From the NCBI GenBank assembly GCA_019648995.1, contig BLXT01008015.1:338343-367725 (forward strand): a stretch of DNA of 29,383 nucleotides, given 5' to 3'. Origin of the DNA: Plakobranchus ocellatus (taxonomy: Eukaryota > Mollusca > Gastropoda > Plakobranchidae). The notes beneath the pieces are model-generated. The model saw nothing but the letters and a program-made list of their open reading frames with translations. It had not been told where the DNA came from and ran no database searches. Positions 1-10,523 of this stretch are shown here, piece by piece. Position 1 is the stretch's first letter, and each line of letters opens with the position of its first letter. A program made the position numbers and the translations under genes.

Positions 1-23
1 CTCTCTCTCTCTCTCTCTCTCTC
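1..23. repeat. (CT)n microsatellite at window edge
   Basis: Uninterrupted CT dinucleotide run from the first base of the window. It probably continues upstream, so its true length is unknown. Confidence 0.95.
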
Positions 24-29
24 CCCTTA

Positions 30-708
30 AATGCGACCAGTAAGTACCCATTACACCTGCTGTTAAAGCAACATTACTTGAGCAGCTCCTTTTGGAGCAA
101 ATTGAAACATTAGTGAAGCATAAAATGGATGATAATCTGTTGGAATGACTGACTTTAAGTTTTCTTTCGATCAAAATGTGCATGGAGTCTACCTCCATAT
201 GAGTATGACCTTTTACAGGGCATTTATGTTAAACTTCACATTCTCGCTGTAAGGAAAACGCAGATAGTGCACTGGGCAGTCCAGAATTTTTGTTTTGATA
301 AACGCAACCATCGCTATACAAAAAGATTTTGCTAGCGCCTGATAGAGGTGACAAGAGATCAATAATGCAGCTTGTAAACTTGTTGGAGGTGATTCCACCC
401 TCTGCCTCATGCCATACATAGCACACATCATCTTTTGTGACCATGTTGTACAGAGTGAAATTGTAGACGGCCAATTTCGTTTTAAAGTATGTGCTTGAGG
501 CGTTGATTGAAGGAGCCAAAAGTACACCTTGTAGATCCATGCAGATCATGACAGTGCCATTTCTTTCTTGAGCTTCTTTTTTGTCTTTGGCCTTCTCTTC
601 TTCAGCTCTTCTCTTGTCATTCATATGGGTTGTCCAGAATTCTTTGTCAACATTTCCTGACTCAAATCCCATGCATCTCTCCTTTTTTACAAAACCTTTT
701 CTGTGCAA
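30..708 (-). pseudogene. Decayed transposon-type protein with DUF7869-like domain (C-terminal part)
   Basis: Read on the minus strand, 708 to 229 is open for 159 codons. It begins with a Lys/Glu-rich helix (residues about 25-50, KRRAEEEKAKDKKEA) and continues with RNGTVMICMDLQGVL and, later, IFLYSDGCVYQNKN. A hydrophobic segment with aromatic residues followed by an SD-x(4)-QN motif is the pattern I know from DUF7869-type proteins. These are multicopy in invertebrate genomes and usually regarded as transposon-derived. After the stop near 229 the homology resumes in another frame (KGHTHMEVDSMH), showing a frameshift, and runs to about position 30. A 39-bp repeat upstream belongs to the same reading direction. 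I read this as a dead copy of a mobile-element gene. Family assignment is from memory of the motif pattern and was not searched. Confidence 0.5.
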
Positions 709-804
709 GCAGTAGCATAGAAACGATGAAGGTCAATCATCGCTCAAAACTGTGGTTCTAGGTACAGTTTTGAAGCTCCCCGTCTGCAGTAATGAGAGGG
801 CAAT

Positions 805-1037
805 GAAGCTGCTGGTTCAGGGCAGACAACAGTTGGTTCTGCAGAAGCTGCTGGTTCAGGGCAGAGAACAGTTGGTTCTGCAGAAGCTGCTGGTTCAGGC
901 ATACAACAGTTGGTTCTGCAGAAGCTGCTGGTTCAGGGCATACAACAGTTGGTTCTGCAGAGGCTGATGGTTGAAGGCGGTCAACAGTTGGTTCTGCAGA
1001 GGATGATGGTTGAGGGCAGTCAGAAGTTGTTTCTGCA
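805..1037 (-). repeat. 39-bp minisatellite encoding 13-residue repeats on the minus strand
   Basis: Six units begin at 805, 844, 883, 921, 960 and 999, each starting GAAGCTG or a variant (GAGGCTG, GAGGATG). Five steps are 39 bp; the unit at 883 is 38 bp. On the minus strand the units read as a 13-residue repeat containing SAEPTVVCPEPAA. It lies just upstream of, and in the same orientation as, the DUF7869-like remnant, so it is probably that protein's low-complexity N-terminal region. The 38-bp unit breaks the frame, consistent with a dead gene. Upstream, to about 1,160, the minus strand still shows in-frame sequence with one stop (near 1,060). Confidence 0.7.
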
Positions 1038-1545
1038 GATGTTTGAGCGCAATTTTAAACTGTTTTTGCAAAAGTTAAGCGGTCAGGTGAAGATGCAGCT
1101 AAGGGTTCTCCATTGTCCATTGAAAAAGACAAATGTAGATGTGGGTTATCAAGGACTGTAAAAGAATAGTCATCCATCTCACGAATTACTTCTGCTTAGA
1201 AGTTTAGATCTCCAAGGACTGAATTAGCTGCTGCCAATGAGTTTGACAAATCATCGTGGTGCATGATGTTACTTTTGTTGTTGGTATTTGGGACTGCTTC
1301 TGTCTCTGTAATGACATATTGACAATTGATTTGCCGCGGCTTAGAGGAAATGAATCCATGGCTCAAGTAAAAGGATGAGAAAATGTATCCAAATGTATTA
1401 AATTAAAATGTGAATCACCATAGATCTGGTATCAAAAGAATAATAAAGGCAAATTCTAAAGAATTTGAACAGTTATTACCATAGTAGTAACAATATGATA
1501 GAAGTGACAATGATTATATTATTACTGTTAGCAATTTCTTTTACC

Positions 1546-1547
1546 AT

Positions 1548-1624
<77 letters not shown>

Positions 1625-1625
1625 G

Positions 1626-1679
<54 letters not shown>

Positions 1680-1697
1680 CACTACCACTACCACTAT

Positions 1698-1771
<74 letters not shown>

Positions 1772-1772
1772 T
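1546..1772. repeat. (ACT)n microsatellite
   Basis: About 225 bp of ACT/TAC trinucleotide with an AGT interruption near 1,624 and a short CAC-rich interruption at 1,671-1,698. Long poly-Thr, poly-Val and poly-Ser reading frames across it are artefacts of the repeat. Confidence 0.95.
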
Positions 1773-1903
1773 AACAACAACAAAAATAAAGTACCACTAC
1801 TACTACCACAAATTTAAAAAAACTAGTCTTACCTTTTTCATTGCCTGCTCGTGGCATACACGGCCAAGCGCTGGTCACTTGAGCATGGGGTAGGCATAAT
1901 CTC

Positions 1904-1967
1904 AGGTGATGAAACCTATCAATTCACACATGGCCGGCTCAGTGTGAGTTGGTTGGTTTCATCACCT
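1904..1967. other. Long near-perfect hairpin (26-bp stem, 12-nt loop)
   Basis: The left arm is 1,904-1,929, beginning AGGTGATGAAACC. The right arm is 1,942-1,967, ending GGTTTCATCACCT. Pairing them by hand gives 23 Watson-Crick pairs, 2 G.U pairs and a single mismatch, around a 12-nt loop (1,930-1,941). The stem length resembles a small-RNA precursor, but a palindromic or MITE-like element is equally possible. No neighbouring gene explains it. Confidence 0.75.
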
Positions 1968-2179
1968 AGTGTGGAGGCAGGCTGCATATGCGTGATTTCT
2001 TTATTACGCAATTGATGCTTTTAAACATTGTTTTTTTTTAATTCAAGGTTTTATCCTAATGTGTAGAATAGACCAAGAATTCAGATAACACAAAAAAGTC
2101 AATTTTCAAAATTTTGTGGGATAAACGATATCATCACCCACTTAACGATTGGCCTTCTTGAGTGTCTGTAGAAAAGGCC

Positions 2180-2400
2180 TCCATACGTACGACATCTGTC
2201 GTCATGGGGGCTTCTTTGTTTGTGGTGTCCCGTTGGCTACAAATCCACACGTACACCATTTGTCGCCGAGGGGGCATCTTATCTGTGGTGTCCCGTTGGT
2301 TCCGATCCCCACAAGTACAACATCTGTCGCCGTGGGGGCTCCTGGACCTGAGACGTCCCAGTAGTTTCCTATTCCCACACGTACGACATCTGTCGTAGCT
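2180..2400. repeat. 64-66 bp tandem repeat, four degenerate units
   Basis: The core ACATCTGTCG, or close variants, recurs at about 2,192, 2,256, 2,320 and 2,386, with shared GTGGTGTCCCGTTGG and ACACGTAC blocks between. Spacing is 64 to 66 bp. Read on the minus strand, units contain Cys-x2-Cys (CRTCG, CCTCG), so the repeat may lie within a gag-like zinc-knuckle region. Confidence 0.7.
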
Positions 2401-2592
2401 TCCTCATCCCAATCTTGGACTCCCCAGTCTGCCCCTTGTTGTCCATGGATCGTCATAGGGGTATCTATTCCGACCCTGATTCGTTCGTTGGACCTCGTTC
2501 CTTGCCGATTTAATACTGCGTTCTGGGAATTTAGAGACAAAGTGGTCGTTGTTGCCACATCCATTGTATGTCAAGGGACTTGTAGAGTGGTT

Positions 2593-2757
2593 CTAAAGAC
2601 TTGGAGATCGACGGATCTCTTCCAATTTGGCATTCATGCTTTTCATTGTCTCTACTCTGAGAGACAAGGAGGGCGCCTTTTTTTCGATCATTGATGCAAT
2701 GTTAGTGAATTTGTTATCCAATATAGTGACTAGTCGACTTTCAGAACCTGCCGCCAT
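2593..2757 (-). pseudogene. Possible LINE ORF1/gag-like N-terminus (54 aa)
   Basis: A minus-strand ATG at 2,757-2,755 opens 54 codons ending in TAG at 2,593. The peptide starts MAAGSESRLVTILDNKF and has heptad-like spacing of hydrophobics, suggesting a short coiled coil. Further along on the same strand come basic sequence and the Cys-bearing tandem repeat at 2,180-2,400. A coiled coil followed by Cys-rich sequence is the usual plan of non-LTR ORF1 and some gag proteins. I do not recognise a specific family, and the reading frame is broken, so this is tentative. Confidence 0.25.
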
Positions 2758-2759
2758 AC

Positions 2760-4845
2760 CTTGCAGCCAGATTCTCTGCTCTCCGGCCTTTGCTTGGGAC
2801 GTAACTTACCACCTATCTCGAGGTTTTCGGAAATTGCTCTGTCCTGGCAGGGGGTAGGGGTGGGGGTAATCCCGTCATTCTCCTCGACCTGCTGATTCTT
2901 TGGAATACCAAGGCCTCTCAAATTTACCCATAACAGAGGATGTACCATTCCCCTGTACTCCCTGCGTGGTGAGATCTCTCCCCGCTGTAATCCCCTATAG
3001 AGCGGACTGCCATTTCAGGCGATCTCCTGACCCGCATTCTGCCATATGCAGCGGAAAATTTTAATTGATATTGGAGGATATAGTAATGGCCTCCTACAAT
3101 GACTCCGGGTGCATGCTTGCTGCATGAAGTCCCGCAACCCGATCGGAACAGCCAGTGCAGAATTTTTATCACCATCTGTTAAATATACCGCTTCCGAAAG
3201 CTTCCACCGACCTGTATTATCTTCAAAATCACATAGAGCTAGATAGTGTAGATGCTTCTTCAATCCTCTATTTTGCATTCTCAAACAGAATTAGAATTAT
3301 TTCTTTTAGATGCCTTGAGTCAAGCGCTGTTCCAGGGATTTCGTTAACTGACGTAAAGATATGTGTTTATCTTGCTGCATCATAAGTGTATAGTAGTCTG
3401 CAGTAGTATACCATGACCCAGCAAAGATAGTCCTTTGCCTTTTTTGTCCGAGAACATTAAGTTTTCACGAGAGTTTAAATTTAAACTGAAGCGCTAACCA
3501 ATTCGACTCTCCTTGATTAGCTAATGACTTTAAAGGTTTGATGAACCGTTTCGAGTGCCTGGGTTCATCATCAGACTCGTCTGAGTCATTGTCGTACTGT
3601 TTAGCACAGGTGCGATTGTGAAATGATTCAGACCTATTCACGGATATGTTCTCTGTATCGATCTTCTTGGAGCTCTGTAGAGTAACGCCTTTCTTGACGG
3701 TCTGCGTCGTATAGCGATGCTAACGGGCCCTCTTGTCGTTCGTCTTACGATGCATAGGTCCTTAAAGGCAGTTTTTGGCGTTTTTTGTCCCAAAAGAAAG
3801 CAACATTCCTCTCATCACAGAGATCCATAGAGGCATCAAGACAAAGGGGAAAAACTATTTAGTGTCATATGTACAGAAACGTCAGCATGTTTACCTTTTT
3901 TGACTAAGTTCTAGTAACATTGTCTCATGCTTCTTCTGAAATGTTTCGAGATCTAACAGATACCTAGATGGAGTGTGAGAAAAAAGAAACATATGGTTGG
4001 AAAGGAAAACACATTTGAATGAATGTAAGCAGGGGCAATGCAAAAATGTATCTTACAAAACAGATAGCTAAGAAACGGAAAGATAACAAAAGAAATTAAA
4101 ATACAGCAAATACACACCGAAAATACAATAATTATGTCTGTTAGCTTATGATAAATTTTCTGTGCTAGAAAGTCAAAGGTAAGCATTTTAAGCTTGGTGT
4201 GGAAAAAGAAAGATGACTTTTGGTGACGAAAACAAACAAAAAAAAAAAGAGATAAATAGAAATAAGCAGCGGCATGAACGTTTATAGTTAATTAATTACC
4301 AAATCTACTTACTTGGATTTCATGTATTACTTTAAAAAAAATAAACTAAATGTAGATTTATTCCTATTTACTAGCCACATATATAAATTTTGACTGACAA
4401 AAAAAAATCTAATCTGAAAGACTGAACAAGTCGGATACATAAATTTCAATTAGTTATATTTATTGTAGAAAAAATAAGTTGCGGGGGGCAGTAATTGTGC
4501 GTAATTAGCACTGCTTTTATTTCAGTAGCCTACTATGACAACTAGAGTTGCAATTCATGGTGTACAGTTTGGTTTATAATATGTTTAAATATGTAGAGCA
4601 GCGAAAACAGCTAATATTCTTACTAAAACATCAATTCATTGAAATATGTGATTAAAATAGGTGAACAAAAATGACTTTCTTCGTACAAAGAGGAAAAAAT
4701 GGCTCCCTGTCATATAACAACGAAGTCCGGTTGTTAAATATAGCCACGTCCGTAGGCTGAACAATATTAATAGATTAACAGTAAACATTCAAATGTGTGG
4801 AGACAAAAAAGAGGCAAAATGTCTGAAATGACAGCTTTTGGATGT
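2760..4845. other. Noncoding, no gene recognised
   Basis: Short overlapping open frames occur on both strands, but none has a domain, convincing codon pattern or splice context. The stretch is moderately AT-rich from about 3,900 on, with several short A runs. A minus-strand hydrophobic frame at 3,953-4,186 looks like AT-rich chance sequence. Confidence 0.5.
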
Positions 4846-6022
4846 AGATCTAGATTTCTAGACGACTTTGTTGCTGTGAGATAATAGATCTAAACTTGAT
4901 TTAAGACCAAATCTACATTGTTATAATGTGAGTGTTTCAGTATTTCAACTCCATGGGGGCAGTATTTCTATTTGAACATGTCGAAATTTACTCCATGACA
5001 AAATACATCAGGGAAAGCTATCTAAAGACACCAAACAATTATAGATCTAGAAAGCTAGATATAAACGAGTGGCCTGAAAGTAACCAAGACCAAATTTAAA
5101 TCTAGATTTCAACCACTTCTCTACAGATCTAACGGCTCCATAACGAGAAGCAGCTGTTGTAAATAATCCTACCGTAGAACCAGACTCAGTTGTTCTAGAT
5201 CTAGGTCAACAAAATCTTACAGTAGATCAAGCTCTAGATCTAGATATTCATGCAATAGAGACGCTAATCTTGGGCACAATATGTCTCAGCAAAACTATGG
5301 ACTAAAGAGGCGAGCTCTTTCTAGTGCACCAACGGCCAAGTTATAATCCCCTCTCTCCAACCTCTCCCTAATGCTTAATTCAAATTCTTTACTAAGAATA
5401 ATCTAGAATCAAGGGATTTCAGGCAAAATATCCGTTCACGTAATTTAGAATTTGCATTGGCATCCTTGGTGTCAATGGAGATCTTTTACCTTCATTAGTT
5501 TACTGTTTTCGCGTTAGAGAAGCTACACACACACACACACACACACACACATATCCAAACACCCACATCCAAATACACTTACCAATAAAAAATCGCGGGC
5601 TCTTTTATAATAAATAAATGAATTCCGAAAACAAGGCTAACTTACATTTGTTACGAAGCTAATCTTTGCCAGAGTCAGAAGAGTTAATTCATGAATCTTA
5701 TTGTAGAATCAACAAATCTGGCAATTTAAACGCCCAGATCTAGAATTGAACGGATATAGACCAAGACAAAACCAATTTATTAATTGCAGCAACTTTGGAA
5801 AAAAATACTAATCTATCTAGGTCCAACTAGGCAACTTAAAATTTAATAAATTGTTCCCTTACCTCTAATAAAATTTAACTAGTCCTAAATCTATAACCTA
5901 GATCTAAATCAGGCCAAAGTTCGTTAAGACTGACCAAATAAACTGGCGAGCAATACAAACTTTTTCCACACGAAATGTGTAGAAACTAATCTAGATATTA
6001 AAATGAAAAATAAAATAGATCT
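4846..6022. other. AGATCT/TCTAGATCT-rich tract
   Basis: AGATCT occurs at 4,846, 4,886, 5,043, 5,125, 5,197, 5,236, 5,736, 5,900 and 6,017, often extended to TAGATCTAGA. TCTAGAT/ATCTAGA words are added between. Nine copies in under 1.2 kb is far above the roughly one per 4 kb expected for a random 6-mer. The copies are irregularly spaced, not tandem. Another lies at 16,873. Confidence 0.7.
5525..5551. repeat. (CA)n microsatellite
   Basis: About 13 uninterrupted AC dinucleotides. Confidence 0.95.
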
Positions 6023-6059
6023 AAGAGAAAAAAACAATAGCAGCGAATGATCGATATCG

Positions 6060-6250
6060 TCAAGTTCTATGCTTGTAGCGGCAGTGAAGCTGTGCTTGCC
6101 CGGCGCCGCAAGCTAAGAGTCTTGGCAACGAAGTAGTATAGATGTGAACTTATCGGTGGCTGGAATAAGATGGAAACGAATTTGTTTGTACCTTTTCGAC
6201 CCCGTCATACCGGAAGTGACGTCTTTGGGACGACGGACACGTTCCTGACC
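6060..6250. promoter_or_regulatory. CpG-rich candidate promoter with overlapping ETS and CRE motifs
   Basis: This roughly 190-bp island of CpG-containing sequence (GGCGCCGC near 6,100; GACGACGG near 6,232) stands out from AT-rich flanks. ACCGGAAGT at 6,209-6,217 is a consensus ETS site, and TGACGTC at 6,217-6,223 is a near-complete cAMP-response element sharing its last T. Such sites cluster at animal transcription starts. A 48-codon + strand frame starts at the ATG at 6,170, but I cannot call it a gene. Direction of transcription is unknown. It could serve the Ig-like gene downstream or an unseen minus-strand gene. Confidence 0.35.
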
Positions 6251-6323
6251 TGGTGTATCATTCCGTTGCTTACTTTCAAAATAAAAATAAAATTAATAGC
6301 TAAAACAACATTGTAAAAATGGT

Positions 6324-6342
6324 AAAAAAAAAAAAAAAAAAA
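6324..6342. repeat. A homopolymer
   Basis: Nineteen consecutive A residues on the + strand. No retroelement was recognised directly upstream. Confidence 0.9.
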
Positions 6343-6617
6343 CAGAGTTATTTGAATACGATAAGACTGCTTCATCAAGAAGCTGTATAAAAGTTTACAG
6401 CCCGAGTTCCAATTGTGGCAAAACTATCCAAATGAAACTAACTAGTTATGGTAAATGTTACGAGAAATAATATTAATTCGAGAACAATCAAAAGACTTCA
6501 TAACTTTTACGAGAACTTCAGTAGTTATATTCGTACTTTAAATGAAGGAAATAAGTCTTGCTTTAGCATTGTAGGCCTATGCAGAATATAGTATCTGGAT
6601 GCAGTATGGCAGCAACA

Positions 6618-6764
6618 GTAGTTGGATCGTTTCGGCTGCCACACAAAATGCTGGATTGAAAAAAAAAGCGGATGGGAGTTAAGCCTACAGATTAGGCTTT
6701 TACTTCGGGATGAATAGAGTAGTCAGTAACTGTAGCTGGCACCTTTCGGCTGCCAAACAGAACT
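6618..6764. repeat. Pair of direct repeats with TTTCGGCTGCCA core
   Basis: GTAGTTGGATCGTTTCGGCTGCCA (near 6,618-6,642) and GTAGCTGGCACCTTTCGGCTGCCA (near 6,736-6,760) are similar and about 118 bp apart, each followed by CA-rich sequence. It may be part of a dispersed repeat. Nothing else was identified. Confidence 0.5.
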
Positions 6765-6769
6765 CATGA

Positions 6770-8760
6770 ACCAGGAACCTAGTTCTTGCTCTTGGCTTCA
6801 TGTTAGAATTCAATTACAGATAATTCCACGAAAATGTAACTGTAGACGACGCCGTTATTTATTAATGTATAAATACAATGACCGCAGGCTCTTTTATTAG
6901 ATCTTAAGGGTCCAAAAACGTGTGTTCTCCTGAGAGCAAACAATTATAAATCAATGAGTCTTACTTTAGTTCAATGACTACTTTAAAAAAAAATATCTGA
7001 AGTGTGACTCTTGCAAGAACTGTACAAAATTAATCATCAATTTTTGCTGTATTACATCCATGCTCAAATATAAAGATTAGCATGCAAATCCGCTCTCTAA
7101 TAAGATGAAGTTCTTCTGAAAGAGGAAACTTTAATACTAGTTAACTCAACAGCTTAAGAATGTAACAATTTGAAAGAGCAAAACTATCGCTGGTGTCTTG
7201 GGTTTTCCCAATCTGCTGTGCAGTCTCCAATCTGCACTGCCTAAAGCCTAAATACTCTATAATAGTTTCTACCTTCTCCACTGCGACCTGAGTCCGAGTC
7301 AAAGAAGACTTTCCTCGTGCAGGTGATAACGAGCCAGTGATCGAAACTTCGAGTCTCGGGGCACAGAAGCAAACACGCACACATTTGCTTGAATTGTAAA
7401 GCAAAATACTATCTTCAAATAAAAAAAACCCTCGGTGCCTCAGTCTAATTCAATACGTAGGTTGTTACTTACATTAAACAAAGATCGTGACACACCTACA
7501 TTACACACAAGTTCAGTGCAATAGCATCAATAGAATAGAAAAGTGACCTAACAACCTATTCGAATCCCACCATGGGCAAAATAATTATGCTTGACTAAAC
7601 CACCGTTGGATTCCGTCATTTCACTACAAAACAAACTGTATGCATCAAACTTATAATGCCGTTTTTCCCTTTGATTTCTTTTGTGGCGCAAAAGGTTCCA
7701 GAACAGCATTGTCATTTTTTCTCTTATGCAGGTAATGTTGTAAAGATGAGTCTGACTTGATTAGTACCTAAAACTCTTATAGAAAAAATCTGAAAATTTT
7801 AGGAACGTTTATTGAGTTTTAGAATAGAAATTACCACGCAAATCTTTGTTTACTTCATTGCCCTTTAGCACTTGCTTCCTTTGTATTCAAATATTCGCTC
7901 AAAGTCAATGATAATAATAAAAAGATTTTGATTTTACAAGCTTTCTCGTTATTACGAGTGCTATTTTCGCTCTATGTTTCTGTGTCGTTCTAGAAGTATA
8001 AACTAACTAGAGTAGATATTTCTTTACATATTCTTTCTTCCGTCTTGTAACTTTATCTACAGTATACTTTTCTATGATTTTTCCTTTCTTTGTGTGCCCT
8101 TCTGTCTCATTTGGGTCAGGGAAACTAATGAGAAAATATTTTTCTTAGATCATAGCATCATGATTTTAAAAACCCTTTTAAACAATTTTAAATGAATTAA
8201 CTTCTCTGAATAATAAATGGACTCGACAATATGGAAATATAATGCTTAAAAAAAAGAAAAAAACGAGGTCGCTTCCAGCTGTTAAGTGGCATGATATAGC
8301 ATCATTGGTCTCCTCTATCTACTCTCATCTTCTCTACGTTCCCTAAATGCCTTAAAATCACTTTATTCCATTATTACTGTTCTATGCCGCATCCAAATTT
8401 TGTGAAAATCGTATCGAATTTATATAGTGCATTCTCTACCTTAATCTATCTTTCCAAAAATTGCTCACATTCCAAATGAGCTTCTGGGGCTGCTGAATAG
8501 GTTATATCGATTATTTTGTTTTTTTGGCATCGATTTTTTAAATCACCGCTCTTGATCTTAGACAAGCATGCATGCGACATTTTTTTTTGCGAAGGCTAGT
8601 AGTTTATATCTATTTTATTGAATTTGAAAACTTTTTCGCTGAAAAAATAATTATCAACAGCCCCGTGACACTGTGAGATGTAAGAGTTAAGAATCATATT
8701 TTTTTAACTTGAAGATTATCTTTAAGCAACGGAGAAAGGCACAGCCGTTGTAATATTTTA
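6770..8760. other. Noncoding, no gene recognised
   Basis: AT-rich sequence with homopolymer runs. A minus-strand frame at 7,141-7,404 has no recognisable domain. The 5' exons of the Ig-like gene may lie here or further upstream, but I found no convincing signal-peptide exon. Confidence 0.4.
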
Positions 8761-8845
8761 TGCATTGTTTTTGCCAATTATAAATTCGATGAGAATGTTG
8801 ACTGCATTTAGAAATTCTGTTTTAAAGGTCCGTTCAACTATCCAG

Positions 8846-8946
8846 CTGAGGAGAAAATTTGACAAAGTGTCCCATTCCTACCTTTTTTACGATTTTAATG
8901 AAAAGAGGATACCAGCGGAAGGTGGCTATTCCATTCAAACCCGACA
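8846..8946 (+). CDS. Ig-like protein, exon 1 of those found
   Basis: First recognisable exon of a spliced + strand gene, joined with 11,528-11,666, 16,265-16,359, 17,700-17,819 and 20,877-21,039. The donor is ACA|GTAAGT at 8,947. The exon ends after two bases of a codon that the next exon completes to CAA (Gln). The acceptor is uncertain: TATCCAG before 8,846 keeps the frame, but GCATTTAG before 8,812 is also possible, and the frame is open back to 8,726. The exon encodes FDKVSHSYLFYDF and GGYSIQTRQ, consistent with the front half of an immunoglobulin-like beta sandwich lacking the usual first Cys. No signal peptide is visible, so at least one upstream exon is missing. From 8,846 the five exons total 618 nt including the stop, or 205 residues. 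Ig-like identity is inferred from pattern. Confidence 0.6.
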
Positions 8947-9699
8947 GTAAGTTTCAAAGCATGTTTTCAACTATTTTTGTGCAGTTATATACACCTGTTA
9001 TTTTGTGATGAGATCAAGGGTAAATGAAGTTGAATAATCATTAACTTACTGAAGAACTTGTTACTTTGTTCCACAACGGGTTTTAACAAACCTTTGATAT
9101 AAACTGAAATCATTGAACATTTCCTCATTATTTTCTTTATATGTATTCTAAGTTGGGTTTTTTTCAGTTTTAAAATGTGTATTCTCCTAACCTTGGATAA
9201 TCATTCAAAAGCAAGTTTGTTTGTTTTCAAAGAATAAGACATTTTTGTAGTTACAATGTCGACATAAATCTAACTCTAGCTGCGATCTATATAATTTGAA
9301 AAATATTAGTCCATCCAACACCTTGCACAGTGCTAATCAGACTGTGATTTAGGGTTGAAGAGTCATATTCCTGTTCGACTAACTTATACCTTTTTACCAA
9401 ACAATATAAGTATTATGTTAAATACGCGATAAATATTGATCCTGTTACCTCTAGATCCGTTTTTGGTCTACTCCAAACTTCTGAGCCTTTCGTTGGTTCT
9501 AGCGCTGTTGAGTAAAGTATTGGAAAGTGTAAACTGGCCTTGCTCAAGTGCAACTGGAATTTTAACAATTTTTGTTAGATCCAGATCACAGTGTCGAGAC
9601 CTTCTCAGTGCTATTTATTGGAAAAAGCGAGATCTGTTTTAATTTATGTTTGATTACGACATTTATGTTTCTTTGTGATTCCTGTACACATCGATGAGT

Positions 9700-10523
9700 G
9701 TTGGTGTGTTATATAGTGCAATAATCTTAAGAAATTTTAGTGGTATTTCAGGTTTAAAAATGAATGGACGGAATCGTAATAATCTCAGGTATGCAGATGA
9801 TACAGTTTTAATAGCAGAATCTGGCAAACAGCTTCAAAAACTTCTAGATACTGTAGTTTTAGAGAGCGAAAGAATGGGTCTGTCTTTGAATGTAAAAAAA
9901 TGGAATGCGTGGTCATCTCAAAGAAACCCTCTAATCCCCAGGGCAATCTCGTTAACAAAGGCAAACAAATCAAACGAGTTACAAAATTTATATATCTAGG
10001 TTACCTGATTACATCATATGGCAGATGCACAAGTGAAATAAGTAAAAGAATACTGGCCAACGATATATTCCGAAAAACGAAATCAGTACTGGAAATTAGA
10101 AACATAAGTATGAAAAACCAAATAAGGGTAATTAAATCATATGTATGGTCAATACTTTTGTATGGTAGTGAGTGTTGGACAATATAAAAAGATATAGAGA
10201 AAAACTAGATGCAGTAGAGATGGGTTTCATCAGAAGATTGATGAGGGTATCATGGACAGAAAAAAGTCAAATGAATCGGTACTGAAAGAGGCTAATCTTG
10301 AGCGATCATTAATTACAACCATAAGACAGAGGCAACTACAGTTTTTAGGCCATATTTGCCGACACAAGGGTTTAGAACACTTAGCAATCACCGGAAAGGT
10401 TAAGAGCAAACGCAGTAAAGGTAGACATAGAATAATTTTTATTGAAAATTTTAAGTAATAGGCAATAGGCAAGTGTAGCAATAACAACTTTATTACTTAA
10501 CTGTTCCAGATGATGATGATGAA
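9700..10523 (+). mobile_element. RTE-like LINE fragment, copy 1 (5'-truncated, frameshifted)
   Basis: The reading frame contains NNLRYADDTVLIAESG, the reverse-transcriptase motif with catalytic YADD, then SLNVKK. A frameshift near 9,900 moves the homology into the next frame (MECVVISKK, KFIYLGYLI, LLYGSECWTI). After the stop near 10,187 it shifts again (SWTEKKSNESVLKEAN, RQRQLQFLGHICR, and a basic KSKRSKGRHR tail). This order of palm, thumb and C-terminal region is typical of RTE-type non-LTR elements. The endonuclease and front of the RT are absent, as expected for 5' truncation. The 3' end runs CTGTTCCAGATGATGATGATGAA near 10,501-10,523; TGATGA-type 3' ends are common in RTE elements. It lies in intron 1 of the Ig-like gene in the sense direction. 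Confidence 0.85.

Noticed and set aside
1465..1893. Poly-Thr, poly-Val and poly-Ser proteins
   Set aside because: They are translations of the ACT microsatellite, with no coding context.
7250..7350. Possible tRNA/SINE-like segment on the minus strand
   Set aside because: A TTCGA-type element is present, but I could not find a matching acceptor stem or A box.
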